64,000 nucleotides of DNA from Paenibacillus illinoisensis NBRC 15959 (GTDB lineage: Bacteria; Bacillota; Bacilli; Paenibacillales; Paenibacillaceae), in contig NZ_BIME01000003.1 in assembly GCF_004000925.1 (NCBI RefSeq), positions 310,001 to 374,000 of the forward strand. Reading direction: 5' to 3'. Under the pieces are notes generated by a model that saw only the letters and a program-made list of their open reading frames with translations, ran no database searches and had not been told where the DNA came from. Of this stretch, positions 53,683 through 62,447 are shown piece after piece (positions within the stretch are counted from its first letter, which is position 1; the number at the start of each line of letters is the position of its first letter). The translations under genes were made by a program, and so were the position numbers.

Positions 53683-54684
53683 TCAAATCGCTGGGGCCAC
53701 ATATCTAGCCATATCCACGATAAACTCATGACTTCCTCTCGATGTTTGATAATGTCTGCTGAATTGTCGCACCCAATCCGGATGCTCCTGATACCAGCGG
53801 TATGTCTTTTCCAGCCCCTGTTCCAATGTAATCTGCGGTTTCCAGCCCAGTTCTTCTCTTAACTTGCCCGAATAAACGACCAAACTGGAGCCTCTGGACT
53901 GGGTCGGTTCCTGATCCCGAATCTCGACATCTCCTGTGGAGCGCTGCAGTGATTGCAGCAGCTCGCCGATCTCCTGCATCGTTGTGCCTTGTCCTGTCGA
54001 GATGTTATACGTATGCCGATCTTGTCCATGCAGCATAATCTGTTCAATGGCTTTCATTGCATCATCGATATACAGAAAATCACGTACAGCAGATCCTTGA
54101 ATATCCAGCCGCAAGCCATCCATCATCCGGCCAAAATTGCGGGGAATGATTCGGTCAGGCAGCTGCCATGGCCCATAAAGGTTGGTTAAGCGGAAGATTT
54201 TGACGGGGAGGTTGTAACATTGGGCATAGGAATGAGCCAGCGTCTCACAGGCTACTTTGGATGCCGAATAGGGTGATACTGGAGCATATACGTCTGATTC
54301 GGAGTACACTCTGCCAAACTCGCCTCCATAGACTTCTACCGAGGAGGCCAGTACAACCGGAATACGATGATCGGCTGCATATTGCAAAACGGCCTGTGTG
54401 CTTAGCGTGTTGTTACGAAACACTTCTCCTGGGTGATGGTAGGAATAATCCACATGCGGCATGGCTGCCAGGTGAATAATATAATCGGTTCCCTGGGGCA
54501 AGCTGAAGCGGTCTGAAGCGAGGTCACAACAAGTGAAGGTCATCTCATGCAGCGGGGAGCTGTGAACAAGTCTCTGACAATAGTCATCCCGGTCGATCAG
54601 GGTAATGCAGTGGCCCTTTTGCGCCAAATAATGAGAAAGATTGAATCCCACAAATCCGGAAGCCCCTGTAATGACAATGTTCAC
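53683..54684 (-). CDS. NAD-dependent sugar epimerase/dehydratase (extended SDR)
   Basis: A 333-residue protein. The NAD motif GASGFVGFNLSHYL starts near residue 7, TDYIIHLAAMPHVD follows, and the catalytic Tyr-x3-Lys is YSASKVA with the upstream Ser in VLASSVEVYG. The C-terminal DFLYIDDAMKAIEQI and YNISTGQGTTMQEI are typical of UDP-glucose 4-epimerase-like enzymes. GTG 54684 follows AAGGAGG. The sugar substrate is unknown. It is divergent from the cupin gene across the repeat at 54759-54775. Confidence 0.9.
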   Translation of the reverse strand: MNIVITGASGFVGFNLSHYLAQKGHCITLIDRDDYCQRLVHSSPLHEMTFTCCDLASDRFSLPQGTDYIIHLAAMPHVDYSYHHPGEVFRNNTLSTQAVLQYAADHRIPVVLASSVEVYGGEFGRVYSESDVYAPVSPYSASKVACETLAHSYAQCYNLPVKIFRLTNLYGPWQLPDRIIPRNFGRMMDGLRLDIQGSAVRDFLYIDDAMKAIEQIMLHGQDRHTYNISTGQGTTMQEIGELLQSLQRSTGDVEIRDQEPTQSRGSSLVVYSGKLREELGWKPQITLEQGLEKTYRWYQEHPDWVRQFSRHYQTSRGSHEFIVDMARYVAPAI

Positions 54685-54722
54685 CAAACCATTCCTCCTT
54701 GGATTTTTACTCAGGCAGGCTC

Positions 54723-54751
54723 TTGAGGCGAGCGTATGTATTGAGTATAAC
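54723..54751 (+). promoter_or_regulatory. Sigma-A promoter of the cupin gene
   Basis: TTGAGG (54723-54728), a 17-base spacer and TATAAC (54746-54751). The predicted start falls directly before the inverted repeat at 54759-54775. Confidence 0.55.
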
Positions 54752-54758
54752 CCTAAAT

Positions 54759-54775
54759 TGATACGTTTTGTATCA
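54759..54775. promoter_or_regulatory. Inverted repeat between epimerase and cupin genes, candidate operator
   Basis: Perfect six-base arms TGATAC and GTATCA flank GTTTT. It overlaps the predicted +1 of the cupin promoter and also lies upstream of the divergent epimerase. The binding protein is unknown. Confidence 0.55.
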
Positions 54776-54850
54776 TTTTCCATTCATTTTTTATTTTTCT
54801 TTCCGCAGAGCAGACAGCTAATGAGGGTAATAATCAGTGAGGTGATGAAA

Positions 54851-55366
54851 ATGAATGAACCCAGAGAGAATATAGAGACCTTTTACTTCAAAGACGATGG
54901 CGTGATTCCCAACAATCCAAACTTGCCAGTACTGTTGTATAAAGGGGTATGGGCAAAAGACCCTTCCCGAGCAGAGTCGCTGTTGAACAGAAATCATTGG
55001 GGAAACAGCTGGATTAATGGTGTGTTTGACTATCATCATTTTCATAGCAATGCCCATGAAGCACTAGCAGTGGTTAGCGGTTTCGTTCAGCTGATTCTGG
55101 GCGGGGAAAAGGGACAACGAGTTTATCTGCAAACGGGAGATATTGTTGTGCTTCCTGCAGGAACAGGACATAAGCGTCTGGAAGCCAGCTCTGATTTTCG
55201 TATAGCAGGTGCTTACCCTGGCGGCACAAGCTACAATACCCGTACAGGTGATCCGGGAGAACGTCCTGAAGTGCTCCGGGAGATTCAGGGTGTGCCCCTC
55301 CCTGATACAGATCCAGTCTACGGGAACGAGGGACCCTTGTTGGAATTATGGAATAAAGGCAAATAA
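54851..55366 (+). CDS. Cupin-domain protein, YjlB-like
   Basis: A 171-residue cupin. The core metal-binding pattern is recognisable in DYHHFHSNAHEALAVVSGFVQLILGGEKGQRVYLQTGDIVVLPAGTGHKRLEAS (His-x-His and late His). It resembles B. subtilis YjlB, encoded near yjlC-ndh there, as it is here. ATG 54851 follows GAGG at eight bases. No reaction is known for the family. A terminator hairpin follows at 55400-55447. Confidence 0.8.
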   Translation: MNEPRENIETFYFKDDGVIPNNPNLPVLLYKGVWAKDPSRAESLLNRNHWGNSWINGVFDYHHFHSNAHEALAVVSGFVQLILGGEKGQRVYLQTGDIVVLPAGTGHKRLEASSDFRIAGAYPGGTSYNTRTGDPGERPEVLREIQGVPLPDTDPVYGNEGPLLELWNKGK

Positions 55367-55399
55367 GAGGGTGCCTGCATATGAGTGAACCAAACAGAA

Positions 55400-55447
55400 A
55401 AACAGACTGTTAACGAGAAAAATCATATCCTCGATAACAGTCTGTTT
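55400..55447. terminator. Bidirectional terminator between cupin and VTT genes
   Basis: AAACAGACTGTTAACGAG and CTCGATAACAGTCTGTTT arms separate the convergent genes. Confidence 0.85.
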
Positions 55448-55497
55448 AGCTTATGCGCGTAACCGGATGCCGTAGAACCGTATATGCATGCTGCTGA

Positions 55498-56154
55498 TCA
55501 GGAAGAAATGGTATTCCCTGAAGAGGGATTGGATTCGTTCCGTTTCTCCTCGGACGATGAACGGGTGAAGTGTCTCTCCAGCTTCCGACTGGCCCACAAT
55601 GATACAGCGATAAACAGCAGTACACCGATCCACCTTACAGGATGTTCCAGGAATTGGGCCACATTGGAGCCAATGTAGGTCACGCAGAATATCATGATGC
55701 CCTTACCAAACCCTACGGTGAGCAGGAAAGACATGAGTCTCATTCGGGCAATACCTGCCGCCACATTAATGATGACAAACGGTCCGACCGGAAAGATGCT
55801 CAGCAAAAATACATAACTGAAGGCATTCCGCCGAATCCATACCATGCTCCGCTGAACACGCGGTTTGCTGGACCATCGTTCCACGAAGGCAGATTTCCCA
55901 ATCTCCCGGACCAGCAAGAAGGTCAGGGTACAACCCAGCACCATCCCAATCCACGAGTACAAAAATCCCGCCCATAGTCCGTACACCGCCCCATTAACCC
56001 CCACGATCAGCAGGGTTGGCAGCGGTGGCACAAAGGACTTCATAAAGGTAAGCAGTATACCCGGAAGCGGCCCCAGGGAACGAAACTGCTCCAGCCAATA
56101 ACGAATATTCTCTTCCGTAAAATAGGACATGATGTCCAGAGGTACCGGGGTCAT
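55498..56154 (-). CDS. TVP38/TMEM64 (VTT/DedA-like) membrane protein
   Basis: A 218-residue membrane protein with five or six hydrophobic helices and the VTT-domain signature (PTLLIVGVNGAVYGLWAGFLYSWIGMVLGCTLTFLLVREIG, then FLLSIFPVGPFVIINVAAGIARM). The Ser-rich C-terminus is cytoplasmic. ATG 56154 has GGAAGG at six bases. VTT proteins are linked to lipid scrambling or membrane homeostasis; a specific role is unknown. Confidence 0.88.
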   Translation of the reverse strand: MTPVPLDIMSYFTEENIRYWLEQFRSLGPLPGILLTFMKSFVPPLPTLLIVGVNGAVYGLWAGFLYSWIGMVLGCTLTFLLVREIGKSAFVERWSSKPRVQRSMVWIRRNAFSYVFLLSIFPVGPFVIINVAAGIARMRLMSFLLTVGFGKGIMIFCVTYIGSNVAQFLEHPVRWIGVLLFIAVSLWASRKLERHFTRSSSEEKRNESNPSSGNTISS

Positions 56155-56317
56155 GTGCATCCTTCCAATCTATTCAGTCTCCATCCGTTTACACCGCAAT
56201 TCCTGTGCTCGAATGATCTGGGTACAGTTCATCTTCTTCTCACAGTATAACGTACGAATCCACACCAAACCGTTGTTAATTTGAAGAAATATTCACAGAT
56301 GAGACCAACATAACAAA

Positions 56318-56357
56318 AAGCACACCCTGACCTGTACAACAAGTCTTGATGTGCTTT
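56318..56357 (-). terminator. Terminator of the HNH gene
   Basis: AAAGCACA and TGTGCTTT outer arms enclose an inner GACTTG/CAGGTC pairing, with T5 following on the minus strand. Confidence 0.75.
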
Positions 56358-56404
56358 GCTATATTGGTATCCCTCCCCCTAACAGGAGAAGAAATAAACA
56401 TATT

Positions 56405-57895
56405 CTATTCCAGCTGCGCTTCCTGTATCTGCAGTTCGTTCAGTTCCTCCTGATGAGCGGCATTCCATTCAGGTATGCCGGACCGCATGAACTCGTCTGC
56501 ATCCATTGCAGCTTTGGACTGGTTGCACAGATTGCACGCACATACACAGTTTAGCGGAGTTGTATGACCGCCTTTGGCCCGAGGCAGAAGATGATCGATC
56601 GTATCACCATATGATCCACAGAAGTAGCAGGTATACTGATCCCGGGTCATGATGTACCGTTTGAAATCCTTGTTGCTGAATAATCTGCGAATGGTGTACC
56701 GGTTAACAACAACTGCGGCTTTTTCCTTGACCAGCGTGACCGCAAGCTCCATGTCAATCTCCTGATGCCAGCGGCGGCCTTTATCCGTCTTGCCACGCAT
56801 GCGGACCATGCCCTGCCTGTTCGTACGGAGCGATGACGGATCTTCCGGATCAATGGCTGCCGGAACCGCCGGAGTCTGACGGCGCGGCCGGCCATCTGCG
56901 CCCGCACTTCGGCTGCGGGCATGGTGGGAATGGGGACGGTGCCCGGAAGTCGTTGCCCGGGCGCCGTCTTCACTGGCGGCCTTATGCGCACGTTCTTTGC
57001 GCATTGGCCGTGCCCTGCTCCCTTGCGGACCCTGTGGCCGCATGGGAGCAGATTCAGCTGTCCCGGCCGCAGCAGAAGCTGCCTGGCCCGGGTCCAGCCC
57101 TGGAGCGGCAGGCTGTGCAGCTGCCGCCAAGGGCCCGTCGACCGTGGCCGCAGCGCCACGGTCGCTTGCTGGCACCTCGGACTTGACCGCGATGCGGTCC
57201 GGTCCAGTGCCAGCGCCAGGCGGCGCCGAGCGTTTGCGGCGCCGCTTGCGCTTGCGCCCCGCTGCAGTCTGCTGACCCGCAGCTGCTGTTCCCGCTGCCG
57301 GATCCTGCGGATCTTCCGGCAGCGAAGCCTCGCTGGCCGCTACAGCAGCCTGAGCGGCGGCCTGTTCAGCACGCACATTGGATACGGTGTGTCCACCAAC
57401 CTTCGGATCACGATCTTCCTGGCCTGCGGCGCCTGATTCCGTGATCCGTTCAGACTGCTCAAGGACTGGCTGTGCCTGCTGCGGTTTGGACTTTCGTCTC
57501 CGTCTCCTTTTCTTCCGATCACCTGATGGCTCCGAGGAGGCTGAAGATAGAGATTCAGCTTCACTGTGCTGTTTCTGAGAACCTTCATCCACTGTCTCTT
57601 GAATCACCTGTTGATTGGCTGCAGCACTCGACTCATTTGTAATGTTCTCCGGTCTTGGCATCCGTATGTGCAGACTCTGACCCTGCTGCACCGGGATGCC
57701 GCTAACGTCAGCCTGTCCACTGCGCTGACGACAGCGACGACAGGCTCCTCGTCTGGAACCGGGACCCGCCCTCTTTCCGGTTCTGCGCCGAAATTCAGAC
57801 AACGGACGCTGTTGCCCGCAATGCATGCATACCTTGGTCTGTTGCGCTTCATGTTCCGTCATATCCTGCCGGAAAGGGGCTGAGCCCGTCTCCAT
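56405..57895 (-). CDS. HNH endonuclease-domain protein with zinc ribbon and long basic low-complexity middle
   Basis: A 496-residue protein in three parts. Residues 20-65 hold Cys pairs (CMHCGQQ, CRRC) fitting a zinc ribbon. Residues 75-370 are low-complexity Ala/Pro/Arg/Gly with clusters KKRRRRRKSK and KRKRRRKR, very GC-rich. Residues 400-490 form an HNH nuclease: RDQYTCYFCGSYGDTIDHLLPRAKGG, then NCVCACNLCNQSK. The active-site Asp-His and the zinc Cys pairs are intact. ATG 57895 follows GAGGTG. HNH domains cut or nick DNA; cellular role unknown. No phage genes are adjacent. Confidence 0.85.
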   Translation of the reverse strand: METGSAPFRQDMTEHEAQQTKVCMHCGQQRPLSEFRRRTGKRAGPGSRRGACRRCRQRSGQADVSGIPVQQGQSLHIRMPRPENITNESSAAANQQVIQETVDEGSQKQHSEAESLSSASSEPSGDRKKRRRRRKSKPQQAQPVLEQSERITESGAAGQEDRDPKVGGHTVSNVRAEQAAAQAAVAASEASLPEDPQDPAAGTAAAGQQTAAGRKRKRRRKRSAPPGAGTGPDRIAVKSEVPASDRGAAATVDGPLAAAAQPAAPGLDPGQAASAAAGTAESAPMRPQGPQGSRARPMRKERAHKAASEDGARATTSGHRPHSHHARSRSAGADGRPRRQTPAVPAAIDPEDPSSLRTNRQGMVRMRGKTDKGRRWHQEIDMELAVTLVKEKAAVVVNRYTIRRLFSNKDFKRYIMTRDQYTCYFCGSYGDTIDHLLPRAKGGHTTPLNCVCACNLCNQSKAAMDADEFMRSGIPEWNAAHQEELNELQIQEAQLE

Positions 57896-57939
57896 GTTGT
57901 CACCTCGGTTCCGTATGAATCCGGTTTCTTTCTATTGTA

Positions 57940-58095
57940 TCACATCTGCTCGCGGACGCACTCATACCCCTGTGTCTGTGCCGGATAGCCATCTGTGCTG
58001 TACTCTGTTGTCTGTCCATTGCATTCATGAAGAATGTGCTCTACATATTCCAATATATCTTGCATCGGTTTCCCGCATTGTTCACATGTTTTCAT
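57940..58095 (-). CDS. Small Cys-containing protein (51 aa), possible zinc ribbon
   Basis: A 51-codon frame on the minus strand starting MKTCEQCGKPMQDILEY and ending GYECVREQM. Cys residues at 4 and 7 form a CxxC knuckle, with further Cys at 25 and 46. AAGGTGAG lies about six bases before ATG 58095. It lies 45 bp upstream of the HNH gene on the same strand, so it may be cotranscribed. Not a known family to me. Confidence 0.55.
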   Translation of the reverse strand: MKTCEQCGKPMQDILEYVEHILHECNGQTTEYSTDGYPAQTQGYECVREQM

Positions 58096-58221
58096 TCATC
58101 TCACCTTGATCCTGTTCTGTAAGTCTCTGCATTTTTGATTTGTGTTCCGCCTTCTCATTACCCCTGGCCGCTCCAAAAGAAACATTCGTTCCCACATGAT
58201 GCTCATTGATCGCATGAAAAA

Positions 58222-58264
58222 AACCGTTCCCCGCTCAACCCTAAGGTCGACCAAGAAACGGCTT
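58222..58264 (-). terminator. Terminator of the acyltransferase gene
   Basis: An imperfect hairpin with AAGCCGTT and AACGGTTTTTTT ends on the minus strand, just past the stop at 58291. Confidence 0.65.
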
Positions 58265-58290
58265 ATTATTCCTATAATGGCAATTAAATA

Positions 58291-59466
58291 TTAACGAACA
58301 TCGAGCTGGCCCGAATTGGATTGCGGGATAACCCGTGGTTTTGGTTTCGGCAGATTGCCGAAGATGACCCAGGCAAACGGAACAAACCTTGCAGTCAGCC
58401 CTACTACAATCCATGAAGCGAACAGCGCTACAGCAAAGCCTCCGGCATACCATAGGTGAACCAGCCAGGACACCCCGGTTTGCGGTGGGAATTCCCGATA
58501 CAACAGCAGGAAAAATGGATGGATCAGATAAATTCCGAAGGACAGCGCACCAAGTCGATTAAGCGGCTTGGCAATCAATGCAGGCCCCTTGCGATACAAC
58601 AGGTATGCAATCTGAATCAGTACGAGCGCACAAGCAAAGGTATGCAAATTCCAGAAAAACTCATACCACAGTGTGTTATACGTGGCAATCTTCATACGAA
58701 GCAGGTAATAAATATATACATGTCCGAGTCCGGCAGCAATCCAGACTGCCCACAGCAGAATCCAGGATGCTACGCGACCTTTGGTTGCATTTTCACGGCT
58801 GATGACAAACCATTGCTTGATCTTTGGAAAATAGACCCCGATGAACGCTCCCAGCATGAAATAGGAGAAGTATGAGAAGGCCCAGCTTCCCTTGTTCGGC
58901 ACCTGGAAGCCGTATTTGTTACTTACGATAAATGCCCACTGGATCAGCAGGCCAATCGGTACAGACCACTTTACCACCGTAGGATACTTCTTCAGCAGCC
59001 ACAGAACAAGCGGGAATAACAGATAGAATTGCATGTTGATGAATACAAAGTACAGATGCGTATATGCCTTACCCGTGAACAGTTTGGTAATGAAGCTGAT
59101 GGCAGATTCACCAAACGGACGGCCTTGATAATGGGTGAAATGCAGAATAACAAAATAAAACAGGGAAAACAGGAAATACGGCAGCAGAATGTAAACGAAT
59201 CTCTTTTTATAAAAATTGCTGACCAATTTCTTGTCCAAGGGACGTGAATAATAGTTATAGAACAACACGAAGCTGCTCATGAAAATAAAAGTTGGCGTAC
59301 CATATTTCATGAAGATATTAATAAAGTTGTACAGCCAGTAGTAGCCCGAACCCGTCATGTCCACTGTCGCATAAGACGTGGAATGCACACACAGCACGCC
59401 GATAATCGCCATGGCACGTACCAGGTTCAGCTCCGGTATTCGCTCTCTTTTCAATGTCTCACTCAT
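58291..59466 (-). CDS. Membrane acyltransferase, family 3
   Basis: A 391-residue integral membrane protein with about ten helices, of the acyltransferase-3 (OafA/NodX-like) type. The N-terminal IPELNLVRAMAIIGVLCVHST carries the conserved Arg and His, followed by PTFIFMSSFVLFYNYY and LGALSFGIYLIHPFFLLLY. Such proteins acylate (often acetylate) extracellular sugars or glycopolymers. ATG 59466 follows AAGGAG. Single gene; the acceptor is unknown. Confidence 0.9.
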   Translation of the reverse strand: MSETLKRERIPELNLVRAMAIIGVLCVHSTSYATVDMTGSGYYWLYNFINIFMKYGTPTFIFMSSFVLFYNYYSRPLDKKLVSNFYKKRFVYILLPYFLFSLFYFVILHFTHYQGRPFGESAISFITKLFTGKAYTHLYFVFINMQFYLLFPLVLWLLKKYPTVVKWSVPIGLLIQWAFIVSNKYGFQVPNKGSWAFSYFSYFMLGAFIGVYFPKIKQWFVISRENATKGRVASWILLWAVWIAAGLGHVYIYYLLRMKIATYNTLWYEFFWNLHTFACALVLIQIAYLLYRKGPALIAKPLNRLGALSFGIYLIHPFFLLLYREFPPQTGVSWLVHLWYAGGFAVALFASWIVVGLTARFVPFAWVIFGNLPKPKPRVIPQSNSGQLDVR

Positions 59467-59788
59467 GTTTAGCGTTTCTCCTTAATGTGTTCGTCAATAT
59501 GTCAGATATGACTTAGTACGATAAGCTCACTATCTATTAAAAGGCATAATGCTTAAGATGGGTAGTCCATTTTCTTAACAATTCCTAAATTTTCAGTGGA
59601 TTTCACACTATTTTCATGTCTATAAATGTAAAAAAGACCGCTATAATGCGGTCTTCGAGCAATGCTGCCTCGGCAGTATTTATTTCTGGTTCACTGGGAT
59701 GAAAATGGTAAACTCGGGCTCCCTGTCTGTGTGAACACACATCTTGGGTCTCCCTAATCAGGCCGGGATTGTTCCATCCTGTCTCCTT
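59467..59788. other. Intergenic region with photolyase terminator and two tiny ORFs
   Basis: A 322-bp region. A hairpin at 59634-59655 with a T6 run on the minus strand ends the photolyase transcript. Between it and the photolyase stop, a 20-codon ORF (59680-59742, MCVHTDREPEF...) has a GGGAG ribosome site seven bases upstream, and a 7-codon ORF precedes it. Coding status is doubtful. The remaining part is AT-rich upstream sequence of the acyltransferase. Confidence 0.45.
59634..59655 (-). terminator. Terminator of the photolyase transcript
   Basis: AAGACCGC and GCGGTCTT arms around six bases, then TTTT on the minus strand. Confidence 0.85.
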
Positions 59789-61132
59789 CTAATCCTTCTG
59801 ACGACTCGCCAGAATTTGTTTATAGACCTCTATAGCCGCCTGCCTGGATGCCTTCAGATCCACAATCGCACCCTCGCGTGGTTGATGGATATCCTTGCTG
59901 TGCAGATCCTTCAGATCAGGCAGCCATTTCCGGATATAATCTCCCTGGGGATCATACTTCTCCGACTGTGTTACCGGATTGTTTACCCGGAAATACGGAG
60001 CAGCATTTTCACCAAGGGATGCACACCATAACCAGTTCCCCCGGTTCTGAATGTTGTCATAATCCAGCAGCTTGCGTCTGAAGTAGGCCTCACCCAGGGG
60101 AAACGGACACTGCAGGTTTTTGGTCAGGAACATTGCCGTCAGAATACGCAATCGATTGGGCATGCGCCCCGTCTCATTCAGCTCGGTCATCGCAGCATCA
60201 ATAATCGGTATTCCCGTCTCTGCTTTGCACCAGCGTTCGAAGTGATAATCACTTAACGGTGACAGATCGTATACCTTTTCGTATGTAAAATAGTGACTCT
60301 CATATACTGCACGGTACAGATAAAAGTCACGGAAGCACAGCTGTCTAATCCATTCATCCGGCTGTTCTGCCCGGTAAGCGGCATCGTACATCCTGCGAAT
60401 CGAGATGGCACCTACCGCCACATAGGAACTCAAATGGCTTGGCTCGTATGCTTCATATTGATCCCGTTGCTCCCCGTACTCGGCGATACGCTCCTTCAGG
60501 AACGCATCGAGCAGCCTATAAGGCTCTTCTGCAGGGTCGACATCCATAAGCGCTGCGGGAACCCTGAACGAATCAGGAAACTCGATGGACAGCTTACTGA
60601 TCTTAAGATCAGCTACCGTTAGTACCGAAGGAGGGTTTGGGAATTCATTCATAAACTCCACCCAGCGTCGGTGGAAAGCCGCGAATACTTTATAGGGCTC
60701 CGATTTGCCTGTAAAGTCAGCGAACCGCGGAAGATCGATCAGCAGATGATCCGTCAGCTGTGTGAACTTGGCCTGGTATTTGTCCACAACCTTGCGTATA
60801 CTCCGATCCCTTTCGATCGCGTAAGGTGTCATATCCCGGTGAACCACCACTTCATCGATGATTTCTTCCGTGTGGCCCAATATGTAATCCACAACTTCTG
60901 CTGGCTTGCCATGTGCCACATGCAGCAGCTTGCCTGCCTCCCGGTACTGTCTGGCAAGCCCGGCTGCATGCCTCAGAAAGTTGATGCCGCTATGTTCCTT
61001 ATCGCGTCCCTGACGAAGCAAAAAGGGGTCGTAGATAAAAAGGTGCAAACTCTCATCTTCCTGGTTCTGCAAATAATCAAAAGCGTGCAGATCCTCTGTA
61101 CGCAAATCCTTGCGATGTATGAATAATTTCAC
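59789..61132 (-). CDS. phr: Deoxyribodipyrimidine photolyase
   Basis: A 447-residue flavoprotein that repairs UV-induced pyrimidine dimers with light. The N-terminal antenna domain runs from IHRKDLRTEDL to about residue 130; the FAD and DNA-binding domain includes LRQLCFRDFYLYR, WCKAETGIPIIDAAMTELNETGRMPNRLRILTAMFLTKNLQ and WLWCASLGENAAPYFRVNNP. The conserved Trp residues of the electron path are present. GTG 61132 follows GGGAGG. It lies 25 bp after the BTAD regulator gene on the same strand, so cotranscription is possible. Confidence 0.92.
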   Translation of the reverse strand: MKLFIHRKDLRTEDLHAFDYLQNQEDESLHLFIYDPFLLRQGRDKEHSGINFLRHAAGLARQYREAGKLLHVAHGKPAEVVDYILGHTEEIIDEVVVHRDMTPYAIERDRSIRKVVDKYQAKFTQLTDHLLIDLPRFADFTGKSEPYKVFAAFHRRWVEFMNEFPNPPSVLTVADLKISKLSIEFPDSFRVPAALMDVDPAEEPYRLLDAFLKERIAEYGEQRDQYEAYEPSHLSSYVAVGAISIRRMYDAAYRAEQPDEWIRQLCFRDFYLYRAVYESHYFTYEKVYDLSPLSDYHFERWCKAETGIPIIDAAMTELNETGRMPNRLRILTAMFLTKNLQCPFPLGEAYFRRKLLDYDNIQNRGNWLWCASLGENAAPYFRVNNPVTQSEKYDPQGDYIRKWLPDLKDLHSKDIHQPREGAIVDLKASRQAAIEVYKQILASRQKD

Positions 61133-61157
61133 TACAATCCTCCCGCCCGGCCTGTGC

Positions 61158-62321
61158 CTACTTCGCCGTTAGTTCCCGAAAGAGGCGGCTCGTTTCCGGT
61201 TCCGGCTGATGCCCCAAATCCTCCAAGAGTGTCTTGGCAAATGATGAATATAATTGGAGTATGGCTGATCCATCACCCATGGATGCATACACCTTCATCA
61301 TTAACCGGCAAATCTCTTCAGCATAAGGCTCTCTTTCCTGTAAATCGAGTAACTGCTCAATGGCGTCCTTGCCGCGTCCATGCTTCATGTTCCATTCAGC
61401 CAGGTCCATGACCAATCGTATATATTTTCGTCTTAGCTCACGGGCCTTCGATTGTGCCCAAGGGTAGTCATGCTCTTCAAGATAATCTCCGCGATATAAC
61501 AACATGATCTCCCGCAGCTCTTCCACATTGGTAGAAGTGACTTCTGCATATCCCGCTCCCAATTCAAACTGCTCCACGTCACTCACCAGATTGCCGGGCA
61601 GCAAACGGTAACGATTCATGTTGTATTCCAATTTGCCTGTCATACTCCATTCCTTCAGCAGTTTTCGAATCTGGTATACGGATGTATGCAGATGGGTTAG
61701 CCCTTTTTCCAAGGTGACATCGGCCCATAATTTATCAAGCAGAATCTCTTTGCTTACCCATTCTCCACGATGGTGAAACAGAAATGCGAATAACTCCTGG
61801 GATTTGGTCGTCCTCCATTTATGCTTGGTTGCCTCCGGTTTCAGGCTTCTATAGATATCCAAATGTTTGAAGGTGAGCAGTCCCGGTAACTGGATGTCAT
61901 CCTCGGCAGCATTGGAAACGGGTTCCTTTACTTCAGCAGCCGCTGCCATTTCCGGCATAGCAGACTTCCAAGCAGCAATCCGGTCAATGGTTTTGCCCAA
62001 TCTTGCCGAGCTTACCGGCTTCAGAACATAATCCAGTGCATGCAGTTCAAATGCTTCGACTGCATGATCGGCGTACGCTGTTACAAATATAATTCGAATG
62101 TTGTTATCCAGCTGCTGTATATACTCAGCCGCTTCCAGTCCGTTCATTTCTGGCATGCCAATATCCAGAAACACCACATCGGCACGTTCTTTTGCCAGAA
62201 AATCCAGTCCATCACGAGCTGTTGAAAAACACTGCACGGGTGTAATCCGTCCGTCCGACAATAACAGGCGCTCCAGGTGGAGCTGCGCCGGCTTCTCGTC
62301 ATCGATTACAATGGCTCTCAC
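61158..62321 (-). CDS. Response regulator with OmpR-type HTH and BTAD domain
   Basis: A 387-residue cytoplasmic regulator. The receiver domain (1-120) has IVIDDEKPAQLHLE, phospho-Asp in VVFLDIGMPEM and KPVSSARLGK. A winged helix (about 150-225: FLFHHRGEWVSKEILLDKLW) is followed by a bacterial transcriptional activation (BTAD/TPR) domain (about 240-385). GTG 62321 follows AGGAGG. It is immediately downstream of a hybrid kinase and should be its output partner. Confidence 0.9.
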   Translation of the reverse strand: MRAIVIDDEKPAQLHLERLLLSDGRITPVQCFSTARDGLDFLAKERADVVFLDIGMPEMNGLEAAEYIQQLDNNIRIIFVTAYADHAVEAFELHALDYVLKPVSSARLGKTIDRIAAWKSAMPEMAAAAEVKEPVSNAAEDDIQLPGLLTFKHLDIYRSLKPEATKHKWRTTKSQELFAFLFHHRGEWVSKEILLDKLWADVTLEKGLTHLHTSVYQIRKLLKEWSMTGKLEYNMNRYRLLPGNLVSDVEQFELGAGYAEVTSTNVEELREIMLLYRGDYLEEHDYPWAQSKARELRRKYIRLVMDLAEWNMKHGRGKDAIEQLLDLQEREPYAEEICRLMMKVYASMGDGSAILQLYSSFAKTLLEDLGHQPEPETSRLFRELTAK

Positions 62322-62447
62322 TGTTCTTCCAGCCTCCTGCCCTTACTTATTCTTCTTCGTTCTATATCAAAGGAATTACAGAATAGACTTTATCAACTTA
62401 TTAGTCTGTTAACCATTATGATCGGTATCGGCACAATTCTGGGATAA

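Noticed and set aside
56833..57436. Several overlapping frames in the HNH low-complexity region
   Set aside because: High GC leaves alternative frames open; only the HNH frame has a ribosome site and conserved domains at both ends.
59680..59742. 20-codon ORF with a plausible ribosome site after the photolyase gene
   Set aside because: Too short to judge without conservation data; mentioned in the intergenic entry but not called as a gene.
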